From Ochrobactrum sp. RH2CCR150 (GTDB taxonomy: Bacteria; Pseudomonadota; Alphaproteobacteria; Rhizobiales; Rhizobiaceae): 64,000 bases of DNA. The translations under genes and the position numbers were made by a program. The stretch lies in the NCBI GenBank assembly GCA_014138095.1, contig JACGXE010000005.1, positions 1 through 64,000 of the forward strand. Reading direction: 5' to 3'. Positions within the stretch are counted from its first letter, which is position 1. The number at the start of each line of letters is the position of its first letter. The notes below the pieces were generated by a model. The model saw only the letters and a program-made list of their open reading frames with translations. It made no database searches and was not told the origin of the DNA. Shown piece after piece: positions 7,979-16,927 of the stretch.

Positions 7979-9022
7979 TCACACCGCTTCGTCGTTGGCG
8001 GGTTTTTCCCAAAGGTTCACGCCGCCTTCGACTGCGTATTTGTCGATCTCTTTCAGCTCGTCTGCCGAGAAGGAGAGATTGTCCAGCGCCTTGACGTTTT
8101 CAACGATCTGCTCGGGCGAGCTTGCGCCGATCAGCGCGGAGGTGACGCGCGGATCGCGCAGCACCCAGGCCAGCGCCATCTGGGCGAGGCTCTGTCCGCG
8201 CTTCTTGGCGATTTCGTTGAGACTGCGGGCGCGATCGATGTTGTCGTCGCTCAGATGCACCGGGCGCAGCGATTTGTTGCCTGGCTGGTTGATGCGCGCA
8301 TCCGCCGGAATGCCGTTGAGGTAGCGATTGGTCAGCAGACCCTGCGCCAGTGGCGTGAAGGCGATGACTCCCACGCCGACATCGTCGGTCGCCGACAGAA
8401 GATCTTTTTCGATCCAGCGGTTGAACAGATTGTAAGACGGCTGGTGGATCAAAAGCGGTACGTTGCGCGCTGCCAGTATCTTGGCGATTTCACGCGTCTT
8501 GCCTGCCGAATAGGACGAAATGCCGACATAAAGCGCCTTGCCCTGTTCGACGGCGCTGGCCAGCGCGCCAGCCGTTTCTTCCAGCGGCGTATTGGCATCG
8601 AAACGGTGCGAATAGAAAATATCCACATAGTCGAGCCCGAGGCGCGACAGGCTCTGGTCGAGGCTGGCAAGGATCGCCTTGCGCGAGCCGCCGCCACGTC
8701 CATAGGGCCCGGGCCACATTTCCCAGCCAGCCTTGCTGGAGATGATCAGTTCGTCACGGTAACGGCCAAGGTCGCTTTTCAGGATCTGGCCGAAATTGCG
8801 TTCTGCCGAGCCGGGAGGCGGGCCGTAATTATTGGCAAGATCGAAATGGGTGATGCCAAGATCGAAGGCCTTGAACAACATCGCCTTCTGACGGTCGAGC
8901 GGAATTCCGTCTCCGAAATTGTGCCAGAGGCCGAGCGAAATGGCAGGCAGGACGAGACCACTGCGCCCGACACGGCGGAAATTGGCCTTGTCGTAGCGGT
9001 CGGAAGCGGCAAGATAAGACAT
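7979..9022 (-). CDS. Aldo/keto reductase, L-glyceraldehyde-3-phosphate reductase-like (YghZ/Gpr type)
   Basis: 347-residue NADPH-dependent aldo/keto reductase of the AKR14/YghZ type. The (beta/alpha)8 barrel shows the catalytic tetrad: Asp and Tyr in THFDLANNYG, Lys in IISSKAG, and His in YVDIFYSHRFD. The family's PPPGSAE and WPGPYGRGGGSRK segments are present. E. coli YghZ reduces L-glyceraldehyde-3-phosphate and methylglyoxal. Start at 9022 follows ACAGGG; the frame stays open further upstream but loses similarity. Monocistronic, facing the OsmC gene across a shared terminator. A role in aldehyde detoxification is inferred from the family. Confidence 0.88.
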   Translation of the reverse strand: MSYLAASDRYDKANFRRVGRSGLVLPAISLGLWHNFGDGIPLDRQKAMLFKAFDLGITHFDLANNYGPPPGSAERNFGQILKSDLGRYRDELIISSKAGWEMWPGPYGRGGGSRKAILASLDQSLSRLGLDYVDIFYSHRFDANTPLEETAGALASAVEQGKALYVGISSYSAGKTREIAKILAARNVPLLIHQPSYNLFNRWIEKDLLSATDDVGVGVIAFTPLAQGLLTNRYLNGIPADARINQPGNKSLRPVHLSDDNIDRARSLNEIAKKRGQSLAQMALAWVLRDPRVTSALIGASSPEQIVENVKALDNLSFSADELKEIDKYAVEGGVNLWEKPANDEAV

Positions 9023-9134
9023 GAAAAACCCTGTCGTAAGTAAGGTGCGACTGCACCCCGTATGAATGGGCGGAAGAAATTCGGTTTCTTCCCGGCGGCA
9101 AATTAAGCCCAAACTAATTATAGGTCGAGGCCGT

Positions 9135-9170
9135 GACGGATTTCTTTCAAAATCCCCACGATTATCCGTC
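9135..9170 (-). terminator. Weak stem-loop after the GntR gene; possible operon terminator
   Basis: Seven-base arms GACGGAT / ATCCGTC with a 22-base interior, starting five bases after the stop of the GntR gene and containing TTTTGAAAG on the minus strand. Not a classical terminator; it marks the end of the YtfQRT-YjfF-GntR operon by position. Confidence 0.3.
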
Positions 9171-9174
9171 TTCG

Positions 9175-9900
9175 TCAGATGACGTTGCGGATGCGTTCCA
9201 CACCAAGTTTGATGACGCTTTCCATTGCTGCGCGGGCCTTTTGCGGATCGCGGGATGCGATGGCGTGGGCAATGCGCAGATGGTTGGCTGCGCATTCGGC
9301 TATGCCTTCGCGCGATGCGGCGGGCGAGGAAAGCTGAAACGATACGGCGAGCGCCGCCTCGATCAGCCCGCTAACCGAGCGCATGAACGGATTGCCCGAC
9401 ATGCGCGCAACGGCGAGATGAAATTCCAGATCGACCTTGGCGATGGTTTCGGGCGTGTGCTGCGGATTATCGAACTTGGCGGCGAGCGCATAGAGTTCGA
9501 TGATTTCGTCGCTGGTGGCGCGTTCGGCAGCGGCTGCGGCTGCAGCCGGTTCAAGCGCCATGCGCATTTCGGCCAGATGGTCGACAAAGACTTCATCGAA
9601 GCCCGCCTCGAAGCGCCATGTCAGAACGTCGGGATCAAAGAAGTTCCAGCTGGCATGGCCCAGAACGCGGGTGCCGACCTTGGCCTTGGGTTCAATCAGG
9701 CGCTTGGCGGCAAGTGTTTTCATCGCCTCGCGCAGGACCGTGCGGGAAACGCCGAAGCGCAATGACAACTCGTTGTCACCGGGCAGGATCGAACCTTCGG
9801 GAATGGTGCCCGCGACAATGCCGCGCCCGAGTTCCCCCACGACGACAGCGTGGCTGTTATGCCGCTTGCGTCCGGTTATGGCCGTTTCCAGCAATCCCAA
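9175..9900 (-). CDS. GntR-family (FadR subfamily) regulator of the galactose/arabinose locus
   Basis: 241-residue regulator: N-terminal winged helix (LSLRFGVSRTVLREAMKTLAAKRLI, about residues 45-70) and an all-helical FCD effector domain (VDLEFHLAVARMSGNPF near 160) whose Asp/His residues usually bind a metal and a sugar acid. The start codon is TTG at 9900, supported by a strong AAGGAGG site seven bases upstream and by being one base after the permease stop. It is the last gene of the YtfQ-type importer operon. DgoR- and LgoR-like members of this subfamily respond to galactonate or keto-deoxy sugar acids, so such an intermediate is the likely effector here (inference). Probable targets are the AT-rich dyads between 14646 and 14843. 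Confidence 0.85.
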   Translation of the reverse strand: MGLLETAITGRKRHNSHAVVVGELGRGIVAGTIPEGSILPGDNELSLRFGVSRTVLREAMKTLAAKRLIEPKAKVGTRVLGHASWNFFDPDVLTWRFEAGFDEVFVDHLAEMRMALEPAAAAAAAERATSDEIIELYALAAKFDNPQHTPETIAKVDLEFHLAVARMSGNPFMRSVSGLIEAALAVSFQLSSPAASREGIAECAANHLRIAHAIASRDPQKARAAMESVIKLGVERIRNVI

Positions 9901-9901
9901 T

Positions 9902-10888
9902 TCAGGCCTCCTTCATGCGTTGCCGCGCTAGTCTGAGATCCGAGAACCACAACAGTCCTCGTTGCAGGGCGATGAACAGGAACAGCAATATACCGATTGC
10001 GATTTTCGTCCACCAGGAAGACAGCGTGCCGTCGAAAACAATATAGGTCTGTATCAGCCCCTGTATCAGAATGCCGACAAATGTTCCCGCGACCAGTCCT
10101 GCGCCGCCTGTCAGAAGCGTTCCGCCGATGACCACCGATGCGATGGCATCCAGCTCCACGCCCACCGTCGCCAGCGAATAGCCGGACGAGGTATAGAGCG
10201 TATAGACGATGCCGGCGAGACCGGAAAGCACGCCCGACATTGTATAAATGCCGATGGTCGTGCGACCGATGGGAACACCCATCAGTTCTGCCGATTGCTG
10301 GTTGCCGCCAAGCGCATAGATGTTTGCGCCAAAGCGCGTGCGGTGGGCGAGAATGCCGCCGACGATGAACACGGCCAGCATCAGCATGGCGATGAATGTC
10401 AGCCTGCCGCCGCCCGGCAGCCGGAAATAGAGCCCCTGCAACGTGTCGATGAAGGGGTGCGAGATCGGCACCGATTCCGTCGAGATCAGGAAGGCCGCGC
10501 CGCGCGCGAGGAACATGCCAGCCAGCGTCGCGACGAAAGGCGGGATGCCGAGATAATGGATCATCATGCCCATCCACGCGCCGAATATGGCAGCGATGAC
10601 GAGAACGAGCGCGAATGCCACGAGCGGATGAACGCCAAGCTTCCCGACGAGGACCGCGACGAAAACGCTGGTGAAGGCAATCACCGAGCCGACGGAGAGG
10701 TCGATGCCGCCGGAAATAATGACGAAGGTCATGCCAACAGCGGCGATGCCCAAAAAGGCATTGTCGATCAACAGATTGCCGATCACCCGCGTCGACAGCA
10801 TGTTCGGGAACTGCACGGCGCAGATCGCATAGGCGATCAGGAAAATCGCCACCGTGGTCAGAAAGGGCAGGTTGCGAAGAATTCTCAT
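9902..10888 (-). CDS. yjfF: Sugar ABC transporter permease, YjfF-like
   Basis: 328-residue inner-membrane permease of the carbohydrate uptake 2 (CUT2) class, with about eight to ten hydrophobic segments and the EAA-like loop region GANIYALGGNQQSAELMGVPIGR. It most resembles E. coli YjfF, one of the two permeases of the galactofuranose importer YtfQ-YtfR-YtfT-YjfF, and all four partners are present here in the same order. It overlaps the preceding permease gene by four bases (ATGA) and has GAGGAGCAGG before its start. Ligand may be galactofuranose or a related aldose; the surrounding enzymes favour galactose or arabinose. Confidence 0.88.
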   Translation of the reverse strand: MRILRNLPFLTTVAIFLIAYAICAVQFPNMLSTRVIGNLLIDNAFLGIAAVGMTFVIISGGIDLSVGSVIAFTSVFVAVLVGKLGVHPLVAFALVLVIAAIFGAWMGMMIHYLGIPPFVATLAGMFLARGAAFLISTESVPISHPFIDTLQGLYFRLPGGGRLTFIAMLMLAVFIVGGILAHRTRFGANIYALGGNQQSAELMGVPIGRTTIGIYTMSGVLSGLAGIVYTLYTSSGYSLATVGVELDAIASVVIGGTLLTGGAGLVAGTFVGILIQGLIQTYIVFDGTLSSWWTKIAIGILLFLFIALQRGLLWFSDLRLARQRMKEA

Positions 10889-11955
10889 TGTCCTGCTCCT
10901 CGCTGAGGCCGGGCCTCTTGCCGGGGCTGTGCGTTCTGATGGGCGCCATTGGCCGCGCCGCTCTTGCGCTGCGAGCGCAGGAAGCCGATCAGATTGACAA
11001 TGGCCGCCGACTGGAAAGTGAGCACCACGATGATGATGCCTGCCTTGATGATGAGGTTGAATTCCGGCGGAAAGCCCGCCATCAGAATGCCGGTGTTGAT
11101 CGACTGGATGATGAGTGCGCCGAGCAGCGAGGCGGTGATCGAGAAACGCCCGCCATTGAGCGATGTGCCACCGATGACGACCGCCAGAATGGCATCGAGT
11201 TCAAGCCACAGACCGGCATTGTTGGCATCTGCGCCGCGAATGTCGGCGGTTGCGATCAAGCCTGCAAGCGCTGCGCCAACGCCAGAAACGGCATAGACAC
11301 TGAACAGCAGGAAGCGTGCCTTGACGCCCGCCAGCATGGCGGCGCGGCGATTGATACCGGTTGCCTCAATCAGGAAACCGAGAGCGCTGGAGCGCACCGC
11401 GATGCCGACAACCAGCCCAGCCAGAAGCCAGATCAGCACAGGGATGGGCACGCCGAGAAACGAGCCGGAGCCGAGTGCGGCGAAGGCGTCATTGTTGAAG
11501 GTGAGGATTGCGCCTTCAGTGATGAGCTGGGCGATACCGCGCCCGGCCACCATGAGGATCAGTGTTGCGATAATCGGCTGGATATCGAAGACGGCGACCA
11601 GAAAGCCGTTCCACAGGCCACAGAGCAGGCCGACGCCGAGAGCCGCCGGAATGACGATAGCGAGTGGATAGCCCGCGACGATCAGCGATGCGGCGAAAGC
11701 GCCGCTGATCGCCATGACCGCGCCGACGGACAGGTCGATGCCGCGTGTGGCGATCACCAGCGTCATGCCGACGGCCAGAATGGCGACGGGTGCTGCGCGC
11801 ACCAGAATGTCGATCAGGCTGCCGTAAAGGCGGCCGTTCTGGAACGAAACGTCAAGAAAGCCGGGCGAAATGATGGTATTTGCGGCAAGTATCAGAATGA
11901 GGGCTGCAAGCTGCGGCGCCAGTCTTTTGAATTTTCTGGATATGCGGGCAATCAT
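10885..11955 (-). CDS. ytfT: Sugar ABC transporter permease, YtfT-like
   Basis: 356-residue CUT2 permease. Hydrophobic helices begin near residue 13 (LAALILILAANTII) and continue to about 320; the cytoplasmic coupling loop is GFLIEATGINRRAAMLAGVKAR. It pairs with the YjfF-like permease to form the translocation pore, an arrangement typical of the Ytf system where two different permeases are used. A polar, Gln/Pro/Arg-rich tail of about 25 residues (GAANGAHQNAQPRQEARPQ) is longer than expected. Four-base overlaps with both flanking genes indicate translational coupling. Confidence 0.88.
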   Translation of the reverse strand: MIARISRKFKRLAPQLAALILILAANTIISPGFLDVSFQNGRLYGSLIDILVRAAPVAILAVGMTLVIATRGIDLSVGAVMAISGAFAASLIVAGYPLAIVIPAALGVGLLCGLWNGFLVAVFDIQPIIATLILMVAGRGIAQLITEGAILTFNNDAFAALGSGSFLGVPIPVLIWLLAGLVVGIAVRSSALGFLIEATGINRRAAMLAGVKARFLLFSVYAVSGVGAALAGLIATADIRGADANNAGLWLELDAILAVVIGGTSLNGGRFSITASLLGALIIQSINTGILMAGFPPEFNLIIKAGIIIVVLTFQSAAIVNLIGFLRSQRKSGAANGAHQNAQPRQEARPQRGAGQ

Positions 11956-13523
11956 GCTGCGGCTTCCTTCTGGCTCGCAGAAGCGATTTTCGGGCCGGTC
12001 TCTGCTATTGCGCGCACGATATTGTCGGCGGTGATTTCTTCACCCCGCAATTCCGCGACATGGCGGCGGTCCGACAGAACCACCACGCGATTGGCGACGG
12101 CGGCCAGTTCCTCGAATTCGGACGAGATGATGACGAGCGCCATGCCTTGTCCGCAGAGCTCACCGATCAGTTTGAGAATTTCTGCATGCGCTCCGATGTC
12201 GATGCCGCGTGTCGGTTCATCGAGAATCAGAAGGCGTGGATCGGTGGCGAGCCAGCGCGCCAGAATGGCCTTTTGCTGGTTGCCGCCGGACAGAAACTTG
12301 ATCGGCTTGTGCGGATCGGGCGGGCGGATATCGAGCGCCTTGATATAGCGGTCGGCCAGCGCCGCCTTTTCACGCGAAGACAGCGGCTTTGACCAGCCGC
12401 GTTTGCCCTGCACGGCAAGAGCAATATTTTCGGCCACCGAAAAATCACCGATGATGCCGTCCGTCTTGCGTTCTTCCGGGCAGAAGGCGAACCGCTCCGA
12501 TATGGCCGCGACGGGCGAGGGCAGCTTTATCTCCTTGCCATCGACGGTGAGCTGGCCGCTATCGGCTTCATCAACGCCAAACATGAGCAGGGCGGTTTCG
12601 GTGCGGCCCGAACCCAGCAGGCCTGCAATGCCGACAGCTTCGCCGGGCTTGATGGCGAGATCGAATGGCGCAACGCTGCCTTTCTTGCCGTAGCCCGCAA
12701 AGCGGATCGGCGCGACCGTGTTGTCGCTGACCTCTTCGGTCAGCTGACGGCGCACTGTTTCCTGCAACTGGTGGCCGAGCATCATGGAGATGAGGTCGGT
12801 GCGCGGCAGTTCCGACAGGTTGCGGCTGCCGACCAGACGACCGTTGCGCAGCACGGTGGCGCAATCGGCAATCGCATAGACCTGATCCAGAAAATGCGTG
12901 ATGACGATGATGCCAAGCCCTTCAGCCTTCAGCTGACGCAGCACGGTGAACAGCATTTCGACTTCACGCGCATCAAGGCTGGCGGTCGGTTCGTCAAGAA
13001 CAAGCACCTTGCCCGACAAATCGACGGCGCGTGCAATCGCGATGATCTGGCGTATGGCGACGGAATAGGCCGAGAGCGGCGCGCTGACATCGATGCCGAG
13101 GCCATAACGTGCGAGAAGGGTGGTTGCGTCCTTTTCCATGCGCCGCCGATCGACAAAGCCGAAACGGCGCGGCTGGCGGCCGAGAAACAGGTTTTCGGCG
13201 ACGGTGAGGTTCTCCAGCAGGTTCACTTCCTGATAGACGGTGCCGATGCCGAGCGTCTGCGCTTCCGCCACTGAGGCTGGCGCAATGGGCTCTCCGTCAA
13301 GAAGGATCGAGCCGTCAAAGCCATGATAGGCGCCGGTCAATATCTTGATGAGTGTGGATTTACCTGCGCCGTTTTCACCAAGCAGAGCGTGGATTTCGCC
13401 GCGTTTGAGCGCGAAATCGACATGGTCAAGTGCGGTAACGCCCAGAAAGGATTTGGTGATCGAGCGAGCTTCGAGAAGCGGTATAACCGACGCCTGTTGA
13501 GCGCCTGTTTCAGGGCGAGTCAT
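11952..13523 (-). CDS. ytfR: Sugar ABC transporter ATPase with two nucleotide-binding domains, YtfR-like
   Basis: 523-residue CUT2 ATPase with two fused nucleotide-binding domains. Domain 1 (about 15-250): Walker [10 protein letters not shown], Walker [13 protein letters not shown], with a degenerate signature (YSVAIRQ). Domain 2 (about 265-510): degenerate Walker A GLLGSGRTE, intact signature LSGGNQQ, Walker [13 protein letters not shown]. This pairing of one full and one composite site is normal for RbsA/MglA/YtfR. It is separated from the binding-protein gene by 114 bases containing a strong hairpin and overlaps ytfT by four bases. Confidence 0.9.
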   Translation of the reverse strand: MTRPETGAQQASVIPLLEARSITKSFLGVTALDHVDFALKRGEIHALLGENGAGKSTLIKILTGAYHGFDGSILLDGEPIAPASVAEAQTLGIGTVYQEVNLLENLTVAENLFLGRQPRRFGFVDRRRMEKDATTLLARYGLGIDVSAPLSAYSVAIRQIIAIARAVDLSGKVLVLDEPTASLDAREVEMLFTVLRQLKAEGLGIIVITHFLDQVYAIADCATVLRNGRLVGSRNLSELPRTDLISMMLGHQLQETVRRQLTEEVSDNTVAPIRFAGYGKKGSVAPFDLAIKPGEAVGIAGLLGSGRTETALLMFGVDEADSGQLTVDGKEIKLPSPVAAISERFAFCPEERKTDGIIGDFSVAENIALAVQGKRGWSKPLSSREKAALADRYIKALDIRPPDPHKPIKFLSGGNQQKAILARWLATDPRLLILDEPTRGIDIGAHAEILKLIGELCGQGMALVIISSEFEELAAVANRVVVLSDRRHVAELRGEEITADNIVRAIAETGPKIASASQKEAAA

Positions 13524-13599
13524 GGCAGTCTTCCGTTTGCGAATTGCAACGATACCCTTGGCCGGAACAAGCCGAAGCAGGCCGGGCCGAAGGGAAACC

Positions 13600-13624
13600 C
13601 GGGCCGCCGAAAGCCGGCGGCCCG
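13600..13624 (-). promoter_or_regulatory. Strong hairpin between the binding-protein gene and the ATPase gene
   Basis: Perfect 10-base arms CGGGCCGCCG / CGGCGGCCCG with a five-base loop, 14 bases after the ytfQ-like stop codon. No U-tract follows, so it is more likely an mRNA-stabilising or attenuating structure that keeps binding-protein mRNA in excess over the membrane subunits than a terminator. Similar structures follow two other binding-protein genes in this window. Confidence 0.55.
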
Positions 13625-13637
13625 AATGACACGAAGA

Positions 13638-14597
13638 TTAGTAGCCGAGGCCCTTCTTGGCTTCGTATACGGCCTTCGGATCGTCAGCCTGTGTGTAAAG
13701 CTTGGATTCCGTCTGGATCCACTTCGGCGGAACGGTGCCCTTGGCCTTGAAGGCTTCGATTGCATCGAAAGCTGGACCGGCCATGTTCGGCGTCAGCTCC
13801 ACAGTGGCATTGGCTTCGCCATTGGCCATGGCCTGGAAGATATCCGGCACGGAATCGATCGACACGATCTTGATGTCGGTGCCCGGCTTCAGACCGGCTT
13901 CCTTGATCGCCTGAATGGCGCCGACGGCCATGTCATCATTATGGGCGTAGACAGCGCAGATGTTCTTGCCGCCGCCCTCAGCCTTGATGAAGCTTTCCAT
14001 GACTTCCTTGCCCTTGGTGCGGGTAAAGTCGCCAGTCTGCGAACGGGAAATCTTGATGTTGTCGTGACCCTTGATCGCTTCCTCGAAGCCCTTCTTGCGG
14101 TTGATCGCAGGCGAAGAACCGGTCGTGCCCTGAAGTTCGACCACATTGCAGGACTTGTCGCCAACGTCCTTCACCAGCCACTCACCGGCAACCTTGCCTT
14201 CATGGACCTGATCGGAAGTGACGGCGGTGAGATAGAGATCTTCCGGGGAATCGATCTGGCGGTCGAGCAGAACGACCGGAATTTCAGCTTCCTTGGCTTC
14301 CTTCAGGACGGCGTCCCAGCCGGTCGAGACGACCGGTGCGATCAGGATCGCATCTACACCCTGTGCGATGAAGCCCCGCACGGCCTTGATCTGGTTTTCC
14401 TGCTTCTGCTGCGCATCGGCGAACTTCAGCGTATATCCGCGCTTTTCAGCTTCCTGCTTGGTCAGGGCCGTTTCTGCGGCGCGCCAGCCCGATTCCGAAC
14501 CGATCTGCGAAAAGCCGACCGTCAGCGATGCCGCCGACACGCTTGAAATCAAGGCGAACGAAAAGACAGCCGACAGGGCGGCGATACTGCGTTTCAT
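13638..14597 (-). CDS. ytfQ: Sugar ABC transporter periplasmic binding protein, YtfQ-like
   Basis: 319-residue periplasmic binding protein of the ribose/galactose (Peripla_BP_4) family. Signal peptide MKRSIAALSAVFSFALISSVSA, cut about residue 22; mature domain begins LTVGFSQIGSESGWR, a hallmark of YtfQ, and contains ILIAPVVSTGWDAVL and VVLLDRQIDSPED ligand-pocket segments. E. coli YtfQ binds galactofuranose. Start at 14597 is chosen because GGGAGGA lies six bases upstream; a frame-extending ATG at 14612 has none. First gene of the importer operon, divergent from the gguC-led catabolic operon. Confidence 0.9.
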   Translation of the reverse strand: MKRSIAALSAVFSFALISSVSAASLTVGFSQIGSESGWRAAETALTKQEAEKRGYTLKFADAQQKQENQIKAVRGFIAQGVDAILIAPVVSTGWDAVLKEAKEAEIPVVLLDRQIDSPEDLYLTAVTSDQVHEGKVAGEWLVKDVGDKSCNVVELQGTTGSSPAINRKKGFEEAIKGHDNIKISRSQTGDFTRTKGKEVMESFIKAEGGGKNICAVYAHNDDMAVGAIQAIKEAGLKPGTDIKIVSIDSVPDIFQAMANGEANATVELTPNMAGPAFDAIEAFKAKGTVPPKWIQTESKLYTQADDPKAVYEAKKGLGY

Positions 14598-14613
14598 GAT
14601 TGTTCCTCCCAAT

Positions 14614-14633
14614 AAAAAGGCCCTCCCGGCCTT
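14614..14633 (-). terminator. Terminator-like hairpin in the ytfQ leader; possible attenuator
   Basis: On the minus strand, arms AAGGCC / GGCCTT with a five-base loop followed by a run of five T, ending six bases before the GGGAGGA ribosome site of the ytfQ-like gene. Short for an intrinsic terminator, but placed as an attenuator or a translation-modulating hairpin would be. Confidence 0.4.
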
Positions 14634-14806
14634 CGTGTTTATGAAGCATATAATATTACTTTATGGCAAGCGCCTTTCGCTGGATCACGATGAATTTTGG
14701 CTGCGACAAACAGGCATTTACAACATTAATATAATAAAATCAGCTAGTTGAATTCTGCTGGCAGCGTTGTCATATATCCGGCTGTGTATGGGGTGGTTCA
14801 GCTTGC

Positions 14807-14834
14807 TTGACAAAGCGGGTCTTGGCAAAATAGT
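14807..14834 (+). promoter_or_regulatory. Candidate promoter of the gguC-gguB operon
   Basis: Consensus -35 TTGACA (14807-14812) with a 16-base spacer to AATAGT (14829-14834; four of six matches to TATAAT). The ATATTAAT dyad half-site at 14836-14843 would overlap the start of transcription, as expected of a repressor site. About 90 bases of leader precede gguC. Confidence 0.4.
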
Positions 14835-14897
14835 CATATTAATAATGGAAGCTGCCGCAAAGCGTTAGCATGCGTTTAATCGGCCGGTATGGAGTGC

Positions 14898-14915
14898 CCG
14901 CGATTTTTTTCGCGG
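14898..14915 (+). promoter_or_regulatory. Small hairpin in the gguC leader
   Basis: Arms CCGCGA / TCGCGG around a T-rich six-base loop, ending about three bases before the GGGAGG ribosome site of gguC. It may modulate translation; no experimental precedent is known to me. Confidence 0.3.
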
Positions 14916-14928
14916 TTAGGGAGGTTCA

Positions 14929-15936
14929 ATGTTACGTCTGGTACAGTTCCGCGATGCGGGCGGTGAAACGCGTGTGGCTGCATGCGGGGATGATGGTGCG
15001 GCACATATCGTCAAAGGCGCATCGACGACCTATGAACTGGCCTGGGCGGCCATTGGCGCAGGCATCAGCCTTGCAGAGCAGGTGGAGCGCAATGGCAAGG
15101 GCGAAGCCGTCGATATCGACGCTGCGCTGGCTGCGGGTCGTGTCGGCCTGCCGATCACCCATTCTGATCCTGCTCATCTGATCGTTGCAGGCACCGGCCT
15201 CACGCATCTTGGTTCCGCCGATGGTCGCGACAAGATGCACAAGGCGGCGCAGGCTGCCGAAAAGCCGACCGATTCGATGCGCATGTTCCTGATGGGCGTC
15301 GAAGGCGGCAAGCCGAAGCCCGGCGAAACCGGCGTTCAGCCGGAATGGTTCTACAAGGGTGATGGTTCCGCGCTGGTCGCGACCGGCGGCGAACTGGTGT
15401 CACCTTCCTTCGCCGAAGATGGCGGTGAAGAGCCGGAGCTGGCGGGCATTTATCTGATCGGGCCGGATGGTCAGCCGCATCGTCTTGGCTTCTGCCTCGC
15501 CAATGAATTTTCCGATCATGTGACCGAAAAGCAGAATTACCTCTGGCTCGCTCATTCCAAGCTGCGTCAGGCATCGCTTGGACCGGAGCTTTATGTCGGC
15601 GCGCTGCCGGATCATGTGGAAGGCGTGTCGCGCATTCGTCGCGGCAATGAGGTGGTCTTCGAAAAGCCGTTCCTGTCGGGTGAAGCGAACATGTCGCACA
15701 CCATCGCCAATCTGGAACATCATCACTTCAAATATGAGCTGTTCCGCCGCCCGGGCGATATTCACGTGCATTTCTTCGGCACGGCGACCCTGTCCTTCTC
15801 GGAAGGCGTGAAGACGCAAACGGGCGACCAGTTCGAGATTTCGGCCAAGCCGTTCCGTTATCCGCTGGTCAACAAGCTTGCCGAGGCGACAAAGACACAG
15901 GCTGCGGCGGAGAAAGTCGCCGTCAGCGCATTGTGA
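14929..15936 (+). CDS. gguC: GguC/AraD1-family protein, FAH-fold sugar-acid enzyme
   Basis: 335-residue member of the fumarylacetoacetate hydrolase-like superfamily that accompanies chvE-gguA-gguB in Agrobacterium and Brucella and is annotated GguC or AraD1. The FAH fold shows in the C-terminal half: GPELYVGALPDHVEG, a GEANMSHTIANLEHHHFKY segment with likely metal-proximal residues, and HFFGTATLSFSEGV. FAH enzymes act on 2-keto acids; the AraD1 annotation proposes dehydration of 2-keto-3-deoxy-L-arabonate. First gene of the rightward catabolic operon, with TTAGGGAGG before its ATG; its stop overlaps the next start. The biochemical role is inference. Confidence 0.8.
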   Translation: MLRLVQFRDAGGETRVAACGDDGAAHIVKGASTTYELAWAAIGAGISLAEQVERNGKGEAVDIDAALAAGRVGLPITHSDPAHLIVAGTGLTHLGSADGRDKMHKAAQAAEKPTDSMRMFLMGVEGGKPKPGETGVQPEWFYKGDGSALVATGGELVSPSFAEDGGEEPELAGIYLIGPDGQPHRLGFCLANEFSDHVTEKQNYLWLAHSKLRQASLGPELYVGALPDHVEGVSRIRRGNEVVFEKPFLSGEANMSHTIANLEHHHFKYELFRRPGDIHVHFFGTATLSFSEGVKTQTGDQFEISAKPFRYPLVNKLAEATKTQAAAEKVAVSAL

Positions 15937-16880
15937 GTGACAAGATGCCAGCTTCGTCCAACATCGCTTTAGCAATTGTCGGTCTTGGCAAGATCGCGCG
16001 CGACCAGCATCTGCCGTCCATCGAGGCGGTGGACGGGATTGCGCTTGCCGCTGTCGCCAGCCGCAATGCCGGGCTGGATAGTGTGCCGTCTTTCACGGAT
16101 ATCGACCAGCTATTGGCATCCGGTGTCGCCATCGACGCCGTGTCGCTGTGTACCCCGCCGCAGGGCCGTTTCGCGCAGGCCTATGCCGCGCTGAAGGCCC
16201 GCAAGCATGTGATGCTGGAAAAGCCTCCGGGTGCGACCATTTCCGAAGTGCAGGCGCTGGACCGTCTGGCCAAGGCGGAAGGGTTGACGCTTTATGCCAC
16301 CTGGCATTCGCGCGAAGCCGCAGCGGTGGAACCGGCCCGTGATTTTCTGAAAGATGCGGTGATCCGTTCGGTCGCCGTTGCATGGAAGGAAGATGTGCGC
16401 CATTGGCATCCCGGCCAGCAATGGATCTGGGAGCCGGGTGGGCTCGGCGTGTTCGATCCGGGCATCAATGCGCTTTCCATCGTGACGCACATTCTGCCAG
16501 AGCGCTTTTTCCTCACGCAGTCGGACCTGTATTTCCCTGAAAATCGCGCAGCGCCGATTGCGGCTGACCTTCAGTTTCAGACGGAAAGCGGTATTCCGGT
16601 TTCGTTCGAGCTGGATTGGCGGCAGACCGGACCGCAGACCTGGGACATTCGTGTTGAAACCGACAAGGGCACGCTTTTGCTCACCCATGGCGGCAGCCGC
16701 CTGACCATTGCGGGCACGGAAAAAATGGCCGAGCCGGACCGCGAATATCAGCGCCTTTACAAGCATTTTGTGCAATTGATCGGTGAGGGGCGTTCGGATG
16801 TCGATCTCGCTCCGCTGACCCACGTCGCCGACGCCTTCCTGTTTGGAAAGCGGCACGCGGTTGAAGCTTTCGAAGATTAG
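15933..16880 (+). CDS. Gfo/Idh/MocA-family sugar 1-dehydrogenase (D-galactose/L-arabinose type)
   Basis: 315-residue NAD(P)-dependent oxidoreductase. Rossmann domain with [19 protein letters not shown] at the N terminus, the family EKPPG motif near residue 95, and a C-terminal substrate domain containing [18 protein letters not shown]. It resembles Pseudomonas galactose dehydrogenase and the Azospirillum L-arabinose 1-dehydrogenase, both of which oxidise the C1 hydroxyl of the pyranose to an aldonolactone; those enzymes act on both sugars. GTG at 15933 overlaps the gguC stop; ATG at 15945 is an equally possible start. It would supply the lactone for the downstream dehydratase. Confidence 0.83.
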   Translation: MSDKMPASSNIALAIVGLGKIARDQHLPSIEAVDGIALAAVASRNAGLDSVPSFTDIDQLLASGVAIDAVSLCTPPQGRFAQAYAALKARKHVMLEKPPGATISEVQALDRLAKAEGLTLYATWHSREAAAVEPARDFLKDAVIRSVAVAWKEDVRHWHPGQQWIWEPGGLGVFDPGINALSIVTHILPERFFLTQSDLYFPENRAAPIAADLQFQTESGIPVSFELDWRQTGPQTWDIRVETDKGTLLLTHGGSRLTIAGTEKMAEPDREYQRLYKHFVQLIGEGRSDVDLAPLTHVADAFLFGKRHAVEAFED

Positions 16881-16927
16881 GAAACGAGGTTGTCGCAACG
16901 CGGCCTCTTACCCAGCAGGACAAAGAC

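Larger units (their letters stand above)
14598..14928. other. Divergent control region between the two sugar operons (331 bp, no gene)
   Basis: AT-rich island in a GC-rich locus. It holds a terminator-like hairpin in the ytfQ leader, AT-rich dyads (TAATATTA at 14651-14658, ATTAATAT at 14725-14732, ATATTAAT at 14836-14843), a candidate promoter for the rightward operon and a small hairpin before gguC. No open frame with a ribosome site is visible. The dyads are the best candidate binding sites for the GntR regulator encoded at the end of the leftward operon. Confidence 0.5.
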
